From contig NZ_JACFXU010000013.1 in NCBI RefSeq assembly GCF_014077625.1, positions 930,001-994,000 on the forward strand: a stretch of 64,000 bases of DNA, given 5' to 3'. Positions 46,051-55,984 of the stretch are shown here, piece by piece. The notes under the pieces were generated by a model that was not told where the DNA came from, did not search any database, and saw only the letters and a list, made by a program, of their open reading frames with translations. The translations under genes and the position numbers were made by a program. How positions within the stretch are numbered: the first letter of the stretch is position 1; each line of letters opens with the position of its first letter. The stretch is from Sediminihaliea albiluteola. Lineage in GTDB: Bacteria > Pseudomonadota > Gammaproteobacteria > Pseudomonadales > Halieaceae.

Positions 46051-47631
46051 ATGGTCCGCCCACTACAACACGATGTGCTAATTATCGGCGCCGGCGCCGC
46101 CGGGCTTAGCCTAGCACTGCAATTACCCAAGCACCTGCGAATAGCACTACTATCGAAGGCCGAGCTCACTCAGGGCTCCACTTATTGGGCCCAAGGCGGC
46201 ATGGCAGCAGTGCTAGACACCAAGGATAGCGTTGACTCTCATGTCGAGGACACCTTGGCCGCCGGTGCCGGGCTGTGTCGTCGCGAGGCGGTAGAGTTTA
46301 CGGTCAAGAACAGTCGCCGCTGTGTTGAGTGGTTAGTTGAGCAGGGGGTAGGCTTTGATTTACGCCCCGACCACAGCGATGAGTTCCATCTGACTATGGA
46401 AGGTGGGCACAGCCACCGGCGGATTATCCATGCCGCCGACCGCACTGGCCGAGCCATATCGGAGGTCTTGACCGAAAAAGCCCGCGCCGCAGACAACATC
46501 GATATCTTTACCCATCGCGTGGCGGTGGATTTGGTGGTCAACGACAGACACTGTCAGGGCGCTTACATACTCGATCGCAAAAGTGGTCGTGTCGAACTTT
46601 TTCAGGCCCGGGCGGTGGTGCTAGCCACTGGCGGGGCCAGCAAAGCCTACCTCTATACCAGCAATCCCGATGGTGCCAGCGGCGACGGTATTGCCATGGC
46701 ATGGCGCGCCGGCTGTCGAGTGGCCAACCTCGAATTTAACCAGTTTCACCCGACCTGCCTGTACCACCCACAGGCCAAATCTTTTTTAATCACCGAAGCG
46801 ATCCGCGGCGAAGGCGGCAAATTATTATTGCCCGACGGCAGCCCCTTTATGCAGCGCTTTGATCCCCGCGGAGAGCTGGCACCGAGGGACGTTGTAGCGC
46901 GGGCTATCGACCACGAAATGAAGCGGCTCGGCCTCGATTGTGTGTTTTTAGATATCTCCCATAAGTCGCCCGAGTTCCTCAAGGAACACTTCCCCACTGT
47001 CACTGAACGCTGCCTTGAGTACGGCATCGATATCAGCACTCAGCCAATACCGGTGGTACCGGCAGCGCACTACACCTGTGGCGGCATTGTTGTAGACACC
47101 CGGGGCCGCACCGACCTACCTGGCTTATATGCGGTGGGCGAATCATCATGCACCGGCTTACACGGCGCCAACCGCATGGCCAGCAACTCACTACTGGAGT
47201 GCATTGTTTACGCCGAATCTGCCGCCAAGCACATTGCTGAAACAATTGCCGAGGCACCGACCCCGCGCCCTGCTGCGCCATGGGATGAAAGCCAAGTCAC
47301 AGATTCCGATGAAGACGTGGTGATTTCGCACAACTGGGACGAGCTGCGACGCTTTATGTGGGACTACGTGGGCATTGTGCGTACAGACAAGCGTCTGCAG
47401 CGCGCCGAACATCGCGTTGAAATGCTGCAGGCGGAAATTGCGGAGTACTACAGCAACTACAAAGTCAGCAATGATTTGCTCGAGCTACGCAATTTGGCCA
47501 TGGTCGCGCAGCTGATGATTCGCTGCGCGATGGCGCGCAAAGAAAGTCGAGGTTTGCACTACACTCTGGACTACCCCGACACCCTGCCGGTAGCTCAAGA
47601 CACCGTGCTAATCCCAGACAACCGGCCCTAA
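46051..47631 (+). CDS. nadB: L-aspartate oxidase
   Basis: A 526-residue flavoprotein oxidising aspartate to iminoaspartate in NAD synthesis. FAD motif [45 protein letters not shown] and the C-terminal helical domain ([14 protein letters not shown]) are typical; length is normal. It is divergent from algU and its stop overlaps the end of the convergent ygfX by four bases. nadA and nadC are not in the window. Confidence 0.95.
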   Translation: MVRPLQHDVLIIGAGAAGLSLALQLPKHLRIALLSKAELTQGSTYWAQGGMAAVLDTKDSVDSHVEDTLAAGAGLCRREAVEFTVKNSRRCVEWLVEQGVGFDLRPDHSDEFHLTMEGGHSHRRIIHAADRTGRAISEVLTEKARAADNIDIFTHRVAVDLVVNDRHCQGAYILDRKSGRVELFQARAVVLATGGASKAYLYTSNPDGASGDGIAMAWRAGCRVANLEFNQFHPTCLYHPQAKSFLITEAIRGEGGKLLLPDGSPFMQRFDPRGELAPRDVVARAIDHEMKRLGLDCVFLDISHKSPEFLKEHFPTVTERCLEYGIDISTQPIPVVPAAHYTCGGIVVDTRGRTDLPGLYAVGESSCTGLHGANRMASNSLLECIVYAESAAKHIAETIAEAPTPRPAAPWDESQVTDSDEDVVISHNWDELRRFMWDYVGIVRTDKRLQRAEHRVEMLQAEIAEYYSNYKVSNDLLELRNLAMVAQLMIRCAMARKESRGLHYTLDYPDTLPVAQDTVLIPDNRP

Positions 47632-48071
47632 GCTGACTGCAGACGCAGCCGCTTACGCAGCTGTCGCAAAGCTTCCGGCGCAGCGCTATCGGGCCACAGG
47701 CAGAGCAAGTGCCAGGTGGAGGATCCGACTGGCTGCCACCGCAAAAGCACTAGGTAGGCGTGGCAGTGAACAGGTTGCTTAAAAGTAATCTCTCGCCAGC
47801 CATAAGCGGCCAAGTCAGCCTGCCACTGTCCGGCCCGGCAGCGCAGGGCCCTGAGTTTTACAGGCCGGCGCCAAAGCAGACAGAGCAGAGCATAAACTGC
47901 TGAGGCAGCTGCCAGTAAGGGGTAGCCACGCTGATAGATCAATGCCAGCGCAGTGACTAAGGCAAGCGCGAAAAGAAAGCGCAGGCTGCCATCAATGGCG
48001 CTGCGTTTAAGTTTTAGATTGAGCTCGCGAGAACTCCAATATCTGTGTGACGATGGCAGCAATATCGGCAT
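47628..48071 (-). CDS. YgfX-like membrane protein
   Basis: A 147-residue protein with two adjacent hydrophobic segments ([16 protein letters not shown] and the [19 protein letters not shown] region) and a C-terminal LRLQSA tail after [15 protein letters not shown]. It fits the YgfX/CptA family by size, topology and position behind sdhE (YgfY); YgfX has been proposed as a toxin partner acting on the cytoskeleton. The ATG at 48071 lies 65 bases inside sdhE; an earlier ATG would overlap even more and no later start codon is available before the conserved part, so the exact N-terminus is uncertain. Confidence 0.68.
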   Translation of the reverse strand: MPILLPSSHRYWSSRELNLKLKRSAIDGSLRFLFALALVTALALIYQRGYPLLAAASAVYALLCLLWRRPVKLRALRCRAGQWQADLAAYGWREITFKQPVHCHAYLVLLRWQPVGSSTWHLLCLWPDSAAPEALRQLRKRLRLQSA

Positions 48072-48270
48072 CCTCCGGTTGCTCACGCCCCATAAACCAA
48101 GCAAACATTTCTTGATCTTCACAGAGCATTAAGCGCTTATAGCGCTCCCGGTCCCTAGCACTCAGTTCTCGATAGCAAGAGCTGACAAAGGGCTCCAACA
48201 ATAAATCCAGTTCTAGCATGCCGCGCCGACTGGCCCAACGCATGCGATTAATCTCTTCTTGCTGAATCAT
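48007..48270 (-). CDS. sdhE: FAD assembly factor SdhE
   Basis: An 87-residue five-helix protein that promotes covalent flavinylation of succinate dehydrogenase SdhA. The hallmark RRGMLELD is present near residue 15, with the [10 protein letters not shown] segment near residue 58. The frame reaches a start ten codons earlier, but ATG 48270 gives the family length. Its 3' end is overlapped by ygfX. Confidence 0.93.
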   Translation of the reverse strand: MIQQEEINRMRWASRRGMLELDLLLEPFVSSCYRELSARDRERYKRLMLCEDQEMFAWFMGREQPEDADIAAIVTQILEFSRAQSKT

Positions 48271-48308
48271 AGCGAAGCAAACTTTCCCAGTGCAGATCAA
48301 AAGGCGCC

Positions 48309-48314
48309 ATTATA
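48309..48314 (-). promoter_or_regulatory. Candidate -10 box for sdhE-ygfX
   Basis: A perfect TATAAT on the minus strand 38 bases before the sdhE ATG. The -35 region is poor, so activity may need an activator. Confidence 0.35.
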
Positions 48315-48344
48315 CATACAATAGTGATCGAACCCCGAGAAAGG

Positions 48345-48373
48345 CTGACAGAATCAGACTCAGAGCCTATTAT
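48345..48373 (+). promoter_or_regulatory. Sigma-70 promoter of ygfZ
   Basis: CTGACA, 17 bases, TATTAT, ending 31 bases before the GTG start; both boxes match five of six consensus positions. Confidence 0.58.
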
Positions 48374-48404
48374 GGGCGACTAATTTTTAAGGAGTGTTTT
48401 TACA

Positions 48405-49337
48405 GTGTCCGCCTTTTATGCCCCGCTGAACCATGAAACCCTGCTGCAGATTCACGGCCCCGATGCCCAGACTTTCCTCCAGGGACAAACCACCTGCGAC
48501 GTGCGGCAAGTTAACCCTCAAGCGGCTAAGCCAGGCGCCTACTGCAACCCTAAAGGCCGAATGTGGGCCGACTTTTTATTATTCTCACTGGGATCAGAGC
48601 GATACGGACTGCGTTTACGCGCTGATATTGCCGATACGACTCGGGACACTTTCGCCAAATACATCATGTTCTCTAAGGCTGAGATTGAGCAGGATCCCGC
48701 CTGGCAAGTATTGGCCTGCTGGGGTCCAGACAGCGCTAGTGCCTTACTGACTCTCTGCGGCGCTCTACCCGATCAGCAGTACGGCTGTGTCTCAGGTGAA
48801 GGCTTTTGCCTAGTGCAAATAGACCGCCAAGGACAGCAATTTGAGCTCTATGTAAACAGCAGTATTGGCGAGGACTTACTGCAAAGCCTAGCCAGCTCAC
48901 TAAACCAGGCGCCAGCGGAGCAGTGGCAATTACTGCAAATTGAAGCGGGTATTGGGCGTATCGAAAACTCGACAGTGGCGAGCTTTTTACCACAGGTGTT
49001 GAACTACGACCTACTCTCTTACATCAACTTCAAAAAGGGCTGCTACACCGGACAAGAGGTTGTGGCACGGCTGCATTATCGCGGCAAGTCCAAGCGCCGC
49101 CTATATATCGCCAAAAGTAACAATAATGTGCCAGCCAAAGCCGGAACAGAAATCAACGCCGACCAGGGCACGCAGGCCTGCGGCACAGTAGTCAACGCCC
49201 TTGCAGCGCCTGATGGCGGCAGTATCATGCTAGTTTCTGTTGCAGAGAATGCACTGGACAAAAGCCTGCGACTGATGGGTGAAAGCGATGTACTCAGTGT
49301 CAGTCCGCCGCCCTACCCGCTAGAGAAGGATGCTTAA
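48405..49337 (+). CDS. ygfZ: Folate-dependent Fe-S/tRNA-modification protein YgfZ
   Basis: A 310-residue aminomethyltransferase-fold protein that supports Fe-S enzymes such as MiaB in a tetrahydrofolate-dependent way. The family signature KGCYTGQEVVAR, with its essential cysteine, is near residue 208. The start is GTG preceded by AAGGAG. It is divergent from sdhE, another redox-cofactor assembly factor, as in pseudomonads. Confidence 0.94.
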   Translation: MSAFYAPLNHETLLQIHGPDAQTFLQGQTTCDVRQVNPQAAKPGAYCNPKGRMWADFLLFSLGSERYGLRLRADIADTTRDTFAKYIMFSKAEIEQDPAWQVLACWGPDSASALLTLCGALPDQQYGCVSGEGFCLVQIDRQGQQFELYVNSSIGEDLLQSLASSLNQAPAEQWQLLQIEAGIGRIENSTVASFLPQVLNYDLLSYINFKKGCYTGQEVVARLHYRGKSKRRLYIAKSNNNVPAKAGTEINADQGTQACGTVVNALAAPDGGSIMLVSVAENALDKSLRLMGESDVLSVSPPPYPLEKDA

Positions 49338-49339
49338 AA

Positions 49340-49354
49340 AAGCCTGAATGGCTT
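49340..49354 (-). terminator. Short terminator overlapping the ung stop
   Basis: Minus strand: AAGCC-ATTCA-GGCTT followed by further T residues; the stem includes the last bases of the ung stop codon. Weak stem but good T-run; it would end the F420-ung transcript. Confidence 0.55.
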
Positions 49355-50066
49355 AGTCTAGCAACTGCCTCTGCAATTCCGGTACACGCCAGTCAATCGG
49401 CGACAGACCCTGTTGCCTAAGGTAATCATTGGCGGCAGTGAAATGACCACAGCCGAAAAAGCCGCGGTGGGCGCTCAAAGGTGAGGGATGGGGTGCCTTT
49501 AATACGCAGTGCTTAGTCTGGTCTATGGCCGCACCTTTGCGCTGGGCGTAGCTGCCCCATAACAAAAACACCACCGCCTGCCGCTGGTCATTGATCACTT
49601 CAATCACCCGATCGGTAAAACGCTCCCAACCCCGCCCCTGATGGGAGGCTGCCAAGCCCTGCTCCACCGACAAAACACTGTTGAGCAAAAGCACGCCCTG
49701 CTGAGCCCAAGTGCTCAGGCAGCCATGCTCGGGGATCGGGTGCCCCAATTCAGCCTGAATTTCTTTGTAGATATTTTGCAGCGAAGGTGGCGTCTTCACT
49801 CCTGGCTTTACCGAAAAACACAAGCCATGTGCCTGTCCGGCACCATGGTAGGGGTCTTGGCCGAGTATAACCACCTTCACGGCTGGCAGTGGGGTGTGCT
49901 CAAAGGCCTGAAATAGATCGCCCTCGGCGGGATAGATCTGCTTGCCAGCTAGCCGCTCCTGACGCAAAAACTCAGCCAGCTGACGCATATAATCCTGCTC
50001 AAACTCAGACTGCAGATGCCGCAGCCAGCTAGCCTCGAGCTGCACAGGATGCTGCCCTAAGTTCAC
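49353..50066 (-). CDS. ung: Uracil-DNA glycosylase
   Basis: A 237-residue family 1 UDG removing uracil from [17 protein letters not shown] with the water-activating Asp71, [10 protein letters not shown] and [11 protein letters not shown] are intact. Length is normal. The start is GTG one base after the fbiC stop, so ung is translated as the last cistron of the F420 operon, an unusual neighbour. Confidence 0.96.
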   Translation of the reverse strand: MNLGQHPVQLEASWLRHLQSEFEQDYMRQLAEFLRQERLAGKQIYPAEGDLFQAFEHTPLPAVKVVILGQDPYHGAGQAHGLCFSVKPGVKTPPSLQNIYKEIQAELGHPIPEHGCLSTWAQQGVLLLNSVLSVEQGLAASHQGRGWERFTDRVIEVINDQRQAVVFLLWGSYAQRKGAAIDQTKHCVLKAPHPSPLSAHRGFFGCGHFTAANDYLRQQGLSPIDWRVPELQRQLLD

Positions 50067-50067
50067 C

Positions 50068-52599
50068 TTAATTACAGGCCGCTATCATCACCACTTGATC
50101 GCTGCTCAAATCGTCTTGATAGCTTTGGCGCGGCATCTGCTCGCTCACTATCAGCTTGCCTCGCTGCTGCTTGGCTGCCGGCTGGTTGTCGATCGCCAAC
50201 AGATCTTGGGCCTGCGATGCCGCCTGTTTGCGCTCGGCTGACACCTCACCATAAACCGTATTGCGCTGACGCGGCTCACGACCTGCCGCTCGAATTTGCT
50301 GCTCCATCATTGATGGCGGCCACTCTTGGCCATGGGCCGAGCCCGCTGCTCGGGTAATGCTTTCATTCATCAAGGTGCCGCCCAAATCATTGACGCCAGC
50401 TCGCAGGCACTGGGCAATCCCTGCTGCCCCCATTTTGACCCAAGAGGCCTGGATATTATCGATCAGGCCATTGAACACTAGGCGAGCCACGGCGTGCATC
50501 AACAGCGCCTCACGGAAACTGGGGCCGCGCCGCGCTTTACCGCGCAGAAACATCGGCGCTTCCATGTGCACAAAAGGCAGTGGCACGAATTCAGTAAAGC
50601 CACCGCCGAGCTCTTGCAGCTGCCGAATTTCTAAGAGGTGTCTTGCCCAGTGGCGCGGCTGCTCAATGTGGCCATACATAATTGTGGCGGTAGTTTTAAA
50701 GCCAACCCGGTGAGCAGCTCGCATAACCTCCAGCCACTGCTGGGTATTTAGCTTGTCGGGGCAGAGGATCTCGCGCACCTCATCGTGCAGCACTTCTGCT
50801 GCGGTGCCAGGCAAAGTATTTAGGCCCGCCTCTTTGAGCTGCTGCAAAAAGGCTTCCGGTGTTAAGCCCAGGGTTGCCGCTCCCTGCCAAACTTCAAGCG
50901 GCGAGAAAGCATGAATATGCATATCTGGGGTAGCTGTGCGTACCGTATGCAGAATATCTAGGTAGGTCTGCCCTGTATAATCAGGGTGGATACCACCCTG
51001 CATGCAGACCTCGGTGGCGCCGCGCTGCCAAGCCTCAGTGCAACGCCGTGCTATTTCTTCGCCACTGATGTCGTAGGGCTTGCCGCGCAAGTCTTCATTG
51101 CCCTTGCCTTTAGAGAAGGCACAAAACTGGCACTTAAAATAACACACGTTGGTGTAGTTAATATTGCGGTTAACCACATAAGTGACTGTCTCGCCACAGC
51201 GACTGCGCCGCAAGTCATCAGCGGCCCGCACAATATGGACATAATCATCACCGCGGGCTTCAAATAAACGCGTCACTTCCTGTTCCGATAAAGCCTGCTG
51301 TGAACGACAGCGCTCAATCAGCTCGGCCACATCGGCCGATACTGGAGCCAATGTCCGGTCTGGCTGCAACAGCCAAGCATCCTCTGCGGGAACGGCCATT
51401 TCTGTCCCAGGTGACCAAGAATCGCGGCGTGCGAAACCACTGGCATCCATCTGCCGCATCACCGGGCCATGCAGGGCTGGATCTAACCAGCGCTGTGCCT
51501 CGCGGGCATACTCTGGATAAATGGTCAGGCGCTGCTCTAGGTATTTCCCGGTCGCACGGGTCTCGCGACTGAGGCGGTCGAGATGCGGCCACGGCGCTTC
51601 TGGGTTGACGTAATCTGGGGTCAGCGGCGACACACCGCCCCAGTCATTGATACCCGCCGCCACCAACTGCTCCAATACGCCTGGACTCAGATTCGGCGGC
51701 GCCTGAATATTCATGCTCGGGCCAAAGATCAAGCGCGCCACCGCGATACTCCACAGCAACTCGTTTAAGTCTGGCTCCGGCGCCTCCGCCATCAAGGTGC
51801 CAGGCTTAGCCCGGAAATTTTGGACAATGATTTCCTGCAGATGGCCGTAGTCTTGATGCAGACGGCGCAGCGCCAACAGCGACTCAATGCGCTCCACACG
51901 CGTTTCACCAATGCCAATTAGAATGCCGGAGGTAAAAGGCACCCCCGCTCGCCCGGCCTCTTCGATAGTCGCCAAGCGGCGCGCCGGTTCTTTATCTGGA
52001 GAGCCGTAGTGAGGCATCCCCTTTTCGGTCAAACGCTCGGCAGCCGACTCCAGCATAATGCCCATGGAAGCGCTCACCTTGCGCAGCTCAGCCACTTCCT
52101 CTGCGCTCATACAACCAGCGTTAATGTGTGGCAGTAAGCTGGTCTCTCTCAGAATTGCTTCGGCGACTGCGCGAACATACTCTAAAGTGGTGCTGTAGCC
52201 CATCTCAGCCAGGGCTTCACGAGCAGTGCTGTAGCGCAGCTCGGGCTTCTCTCCAAGTGTCAGCAAGGCCTCTTGGCAGCCAGCCAACTCCGCCGCACGG
52301 CACTGCTCTAAGACCTCCTCGATACTCATATAAGCTCGCTCTACACGCTTGGGAGTACGTGCAAAGGTGCAGTAGTGGCATACATCGCGGCACAAATGTG
52401 TCAGCGGCAGAAACACCTTGCGCGAATAGCTGATGACATTGCGGTGCCCTATATCTCGCAGCACACTCGCTGCTGCAGCAAGAGTGGCGGTATCTTCACA
52501 GTCCGCCAGCGTCATCGCTAAAGCCTCCGATGGCAGCTCACCACCATCCCAACTAGTGATAAATTGATCCGCTAGTGCCTTGGCACGCTCATTTATCAT
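50068..52599 (-). CDS. fbiC: 7,8-didemethyl-8-hydroxy-5-deazariboflavin (Fo) synthase, CofG-CofH fusion
   Basis: An 843-residue protein with two radical-SAM modules, forming the deazaflavin chromophore Fo from tyrosine and 5-amino-6-ribitylamino-uracil. The N-terminal CofG-like half has CRDVCHYC (Cys70, Cys74, Cys77); the C-terminal CofH-like half has CYFKCQFC (Cys486, Cys490, Cys493). Both are CxxxCxxC sites for a 4Fe-4S cluster. The fusion is the actinobacterial FbiC architecture; archaea use separate proteins. The open frame runs 41 codons further upstream into cofC, but ATG 52599 overlaps the cofC stop by 11 bases, has GAGG upstream and starts a family-like N-terminus. Confidence 0.94.
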   Translation of the reverse strand: MINERAKALADQFITSWDGGELPSEALAMTLADCEDTATLAAAASVLRDIGHRNVISYSRKVFLPLTHLCRDVCHYCTFARTPKRVERAYMSIEEVLEQCRAAELAGCQEALLTLGEKPELRYSTAREALAEMGYSTTLEYVRAVAEAILRETSLLPHINAGCMSAEEVAELRKVSASMGIMLESAAERLTEKGMPHYGSPDKEPARRLATIEEAGRAGVPFTSGILIGIGETRVERIESLLALRRLHQDYGHLQEIIVQNFRAKPGTLMAEAPEPDLNELLWSIAVARLIFGPSMNIQAPPNLSPGVLEQLVAAGINDWGGVSPLTPDYVNPEAPWPHLDRLSRETRATGKYLEQRLTIYPEYAREAQRWLDPALHGPVMRQMDASGFARRDSWSPGTEMAVPAEDAWLLQPDRTLAPVSADVAELIERCRSQQALSEQEVTRLFEARGDDYVHIVRAADDLRRSRCGETVTYVVNRNINYTNVCYFKCQFCAFSKGKGNEDLRGKPYDISGEEIARRCTEAWQRGATEVCMQGGIHPDYTGQTYLDILHTVRTATPDMHIHAFSPLEVWQGAATLGLTPEAFLQQLKEAGLNTLPGTAAEVLHDEVREILCPDKLNTQQWLEVMRAAHRVGFKTTATIMYGHIEQPRHWARHLLEIRQLQELGGGFTEFVPLPFVHMEAPMFLRGKARRGPSFREALLMHAVARLVFNGLIDNIQASWVKMGAAGIAQCLRAGVNDLGGTLMNESITRAAGSAHGQEWPPSMMEQQIRAAGREPRQRNTVYGEVSAERKQAASQAQDLLAIDNQPAAKQQRGKLIVSEQMPRQSYQDDLSSDQVVMIAACN

Positions 52600-53341
52600 G
52601 GCCGCAATAATCCTCTGAAAAAGTAGCTTGTGGTGACCCCTGCTCATCATCGAGGTCTGCCAGTGCAATGTGTAGACGCGCCGCCAACTTAGGCTCAGAC
52701 AAAAAGGCCCGGGTGGACGCACCTAGCGCGCTGTTAGGGTCCAGACTGGCCTGCAAAAGCATCAGCACGTCCCGGGGTTGATCGACATCTCGAGCTACCC
52801 CCGATGTTTGCAAAACCTGCGCAGGCAGACCAGCTTGACGAGCCCAATCTTGGTGCTTAGCACAACTATCAACACCAAAGTGAAATAAGGGGCGCTCATT
52901 TGCAGCAAACAGCAAGAGGTTAGTACCGCTCTGCTCGCAGTCAGTACCAATCACTAAACCGCCGCTTTGCTGTTGCCGCTCTAAGGCCAGCTGTATTTCA
53001 TGGCCCTGTAAAAAAGGTAAATCAGCGTGCAATACTAAGATCTGTGTTTCAGCCTGTGGCGATATTCGCTCACAGGCTGCTGCCAATACCGCGTTCAAGC
53101 CCTCAGCAGCGAGCTCCTGCTCCGGCAGGTGCTCAATAGCGTAATTAGCTGCCAGTAACGAAGCCCCAGGGTCATCAGACACTAAGGTGACAGCGCTCAG
53201 TCCTGGATGATTGCTCAATACTGCAAGCACATCTTGCGCCATCGCCTGCATCAGGCCGCGACGCTCTGATGCCGACAAAATGCCGGACAAACGCGTCTTA
53301 GCGGCGACCAAATCCTTTAGGGGTAAGAGCGCGTGGGCCAC
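52589..53341 (-). CDS. cofC: Phospholactate/PEP/3-phosphoglycerate guanylyltransferase (CofC/FbiD)
   Basis: A 250-residue nucleotidyltransferase making the GDP-activated three-carbon unit of F420. LLPLKDLVAAKTRLSGIL is the N-terminal nucleotide loop; LHADLPFL holds the metal-binding aspartate and GTDCEQSGTNLL the second acidic motif. Whether it takes 2-phospholactate, phosphoenolpyruvate or 3-phosphoglycerate cannot be read directly. The start is taken as GTG at 53341, four bases after the cofD stop; a TTG ten codons upstream is also open. Confidence 0.9.
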   Translation of the reverse strand: MAHALLPLKDLVAAKTRLSGILSASERRGLMQAMAQDVLAVLSNHPGLSAVTLVSDDPGASLLAANYAIEHLPEQELAAEGLNAVLAAACERISPQAETQILVLHADLPFLQGHEIQLALERQQQSGGLVIGTDCEQSGTNLLLFAANERPLFHFGVDSCAKHQDWARQAGLPAQVLQTSGVARDVDQPRDVLMLLQASLDPNSALGASTRAFLSEPKLAARLHIALADLDDEQGSPQATFSEDYCGHDK

Positions 53342-53345
53342 AGAG

Positions 53346-54305
53346 TCAGTGCCCTGCCCGTGACAGCACAAATCGCGCCAAGCGGCGCTTGTCGTCCAAG
53401 CTTTTCATCAGTGTATCAGTAACCGCCACAGATACCCCTAAGTCGGCAACCTGATCTGCTAGAGCAGCATCGCTTTGATCGATGACGAAGGTATCAATAA
53501 AGCCTGGGTAATGCGTACTATAGTGGCGCATCACTGCTTCGGCGCTGACCTCCTGACCCAACTCGCCCAGCATTTTTGCTGCCGGACCTTTAACTGCCTG
53601 ACCAGCAAGGATCGGGGAAACTGCCACCACCGGCACCTGCAGGGCAGCGATTTTTTGCCACAAGCCGGGCAGCTGTAACACCGGGTCCACACTGACAAAA
53701 GGGTTGGAAGGACAGATTACCACAGCTGCCACTTGTCCAGAGTCAAGCAACTGCAGCAGCTCTGAACTGGGGCTGGCCTGCTCAATCCCCCGAAAACTGA
53801 AGCCGCTGACCTGAGGCTCGCACTGGCGCCGCACAAAATAATGCTGGAAGGCTAAGTCACCCTCGTCACTATGCACCACAGTACTGACGCTATCATCTGA
53901 CATGGGCAAGATACCAACCTTTACTCCCATGCGCTGAGCAAGGCCCCGTGTGACCGAACTTAAGCTCTCTCCCGCAGCCAGACGCGCCGTGCGCCATAAA
54001 TGGGTGGCCAAGTCATTATCGCCAAGGCGAAACCAAGTTTCACCACCGAGCTCTTCCAGGGCCTTCATCACCTGCCAGCTCTCGCCTTCTAAGCCCCAGC
54101 CTAAACTGCGGTTGCTGCGACCCGATAAGGTATAAAGCAAAGTGTCAATGTCGGGACAAATCTGCAAACCCAAGTGGCGAAAATCATCGGCTGTATTGAC
54201 CAATACTGCCAAGGCTTCAGGCTCGAGCTCATTAGCTAAGCCCAAGGCTAGCTTGGCGCCACCTACACCACCGGAAATAGCCAGAACTTTAGCCGTGCCT
54301 GTCAT
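53346..54305 (-). CDS. cofD: 2-phospho-L-lactate (or equivalent) transferase CofD/FbiA
   Basis: A 319-residue enzyme joining the activated three-carbon phosphate to Fo, giving (dehydro-)F420-0. AISGGVGGAKLALGL at the N-terminus, the VNTADDFRHLGLQICPDIDT segment with acidic metal ligands, and ICPSNPFVSVDP are family marks. Length is typical. Its ATG shares one base with the cofE stop (TGATG). Confidence 0.93.
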   Translation of the reverse strand: MTGTAKVLAISGGVGGAKLALGLANELEPEALAVLVNTADDFRHLGLQICPDIDTLLYTLSGRSNRSLGWGLEGESWQVMKALEELGGETWFRLGDNDLATHLWRTARLAAGESLSSVTRGLAQRMGVKVGILPMSDDSVSTVVHSDEGDLAFQHYFVRRQCEPQVSGFSFRGIEQASPSSELLQLLDSGQVAAVVICPSNPFVSVDPVLQLPGLWQKIAALQVPVVAVSPILAGQAVKGPAAKMLGELGQEVSAEAVMRHYSTHYPGFIDTFVIDQSDAALADQVADLGVSVAVTDTLMKSLDDKRRLARFVLSRAGH

Positions 54306-55072
54306 CAGCGGAACATATCCATATTGCGGTCCCGCAGCAAGGCAGCTGAGCCGCCTACCGAAGGACGTAAATTAGCGCCTCGCGCCAACACCACTGGGCA
54401 TGCCTCAGCCGCTTGTCCCTGCACTAGAGAGGCCGCAGCCGCAAGCTCATCGGCCACTGCAGCTTCGGTGACCTCCAGCACATTATTGAACAGGTCGCGC
54501 TCACCCACCTGGTTGTAAAGAGGGTCCAGCCCCGCCGTGCCAATCGCTAAACCGACCGTGCCATTACGCCAGGCCCGGCCAACACTATCATTGATAATCA
54601 CCATGGGCGCATTGCTTGGCGACAGCCGCAGGGCACGGCGTAATTCTTCCGCTGAGCGGTCTGGGTCAACAGGCAGCAACAAGACCTGCGGGTCACCGTC
54701 GCTTTGGCTAATATTCGACTTATCGATACCAGCATTAGCCATTACAAAGCCCAAGCGGTGTTCGACAATGATCACACCTGGGCGCACCCGCAGTACCTCC
54801 CGGGACTCGCGCAGGATGCACTCCATTTGACGCGGGTCTTTATCCGCTTGTTCAGCGAGCAGCTGAGCGCGCTCCGAGGGCTCCACATCAGCAAGGCGCA
54901 CATAGCGACCCTCCGCCTTGGACACCACTTTTTGCGCTACGATCAATACATCGCCAGGCTGCAACTCAAGCTGATTAGCCCGCAGACAATCACCAATCAA
55001 AGCAGCAAGGTCATCGCCGGGTTCAACCAGCGGAAAACCCTGCAAAGCAAATAGTTGCAGGCCGGGCTTCAT
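54305..55072 (-). CDS. cofE: Coenzyme F420-0:L-glutamate ligase CofE
   Basis: A 255-residue GTP-dependent ligase adding the glutamate tail to F420-0. LIVAQKVVSKAEGR near residue 43, ESREVLRVRPGVIIVEHRLGFVMANAGIDKSN and INDSVGRAWRNGTVGLAIG are the family's conserved blocks. It is the stand-alone archaeal-type length; the C-terminal FMN-dependent nitroreductase domain of mycobacterial FbiB (about 200 residues) is absent. It overlaps npdG by four bases and cofD by one. Confidence 0.93.
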   Translation of the reverse strand: MKPGLQLFALQGFPLVEPGDDLAALIGDCLRANQLELQPGDVLIVAQKVVSKAEGRYVRLADVEPSERAQLLAEQADKDPRQMECILRESREVLRVRPGVIIVEHRLGFVMANAGIDKSNISQSDGDPQVLLLPVDPDRSAEELRRALRLSPSNAPMVIINDSVGRAWRNGTVGLAIGTAGLDPLYNQVGERDLFNNVLEVTEAAVADELAAAASLVQGQAAEACPVVLARGANLRPSVGGSAALLRDRNMDMFR

Positions 55073-55755
55073 TCAGTGCGGTCCAAACCAGAAATAGTGA
55101 TACCGGCGTGACAGCCATACTGCTTATTAATAGTGATTAGCACAGAGGTCAGCGCTTCGGCTGCGGCAGCATTATTGATCATGCCCGCGTGAAAACCGCG
55201 CATTCCCGCTGCCTCAACCAACTTAATCACTTCAGCTCGGGCATCTTTTTTGTTGCCACAAACCAAAACATCACAGTCTAAGCCACTGCCTTCTTGGAGG
55301 TGCGCCGCCGCCACATTCTGAAATGCGGAGACCACGTGAACATCTTCACCGAGTAGCTCTTGGGCGATCTGGCCGGCGCTACCTTGCGGTGGCAGTTGGA
55401 CTCGAGCTACGCGGGGCGGCACCAAAGGCACGGTCACATCGATCAGAATTTTACCTTGCAGGGCATCCTTAACCAGTTCTAGTGTTGAGCTCTGGTGACT
55501 AAAAGGCACGGTCAATGTGACAATATCCGCCGCGCTTGCTGCCGCTAGGTTATCCATTGCATCCACTGCAATATCAGCCAAGCCACGCTCTGCCATCACT
55601 TCACGCAAATCTGTCACCGCAGCCTGGGCTTTTTCTTCTGTACGGGAGCCAATAATGACGCGGTAACCGGCCTGCACCCAGCGGCGAGCCAGCCCCGTGC
55701 CGAGATCGCCAGTGCCACCAAGTATCGCCAGAACCGGCAAAGTATCTGTTGTCAT
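55069..55755 (-). CDS. npdG: NADPH:F420 oxidoreductase
   Basis: A 228-residue Rossmann enzyme moving hydride between NADP(H) and F420. ILGGTGDLGTGLARRW is the dinucleotide-binding loop with GSRTEEKAQ after the second strand, giving NADP preference; SAFQNVAAAHLQ lines the deazaflavin site. It is the first gene of the F420 operon, so reduced F420 is most likely produced from NADPH here. The 229-base divergent region upstream contains an inverted repeat but no strong promoter. Confidence 0.92.
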   Translation of the reverse strand: MTTDTLPVLAILGGTGDLGTGLARRWVQAGYRVIIGSRTEEKAQAAVTDLREVMAERGLADIAVDAMDNLAAASAADIVTLTVPFSHQSSTLELVKDALQGKILIDVTVPLVPPRVARVQLPPQGSAGQIAQELLGEDVHVVSAFQNVAAAHLQEGSGLDCDVLVCGNKKDARAEVIKLVEAAGMRGFHAGMINNAAAAEALTSVLITINKQYGCHAGITISGLDRTE

Positions 55756-55813
55756 AATATATTCCTAATTGGGCTGGATGGAGTTGGGGGGTTCAGATTT
55801 TACGACCAGTAGC

Positions 55814-55834
55814 GTTTCACTGAGCCAGCGAAAC
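55814..55834. promoter_or_regulatory. Imperfect inverted repeat in the F420/SDR divergent region
   Basis: GTTTCAC and GCGAAAC are inverted repeats with one mismatch, seven bases apart, lying in the leader or promoter region of npdG. The surrounding divergent region (55756-55984) contains no other clear feature except AAGGAG before the SDR gene. Confidence 0.35.
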
Positions 55835-55984
55835 CTTCACTGCGGTCCTTCGCTTGCTACCACCCATAATTGAGTTAGCATGCGCATAACCACAGCATCT
55901 TATGGAAATCACTGAACAATCACAAGGCAGCCCGGAGCTCTACACACTACGCTCCGAGGCCTCGTCATAAGGAGTTAAACTGAA

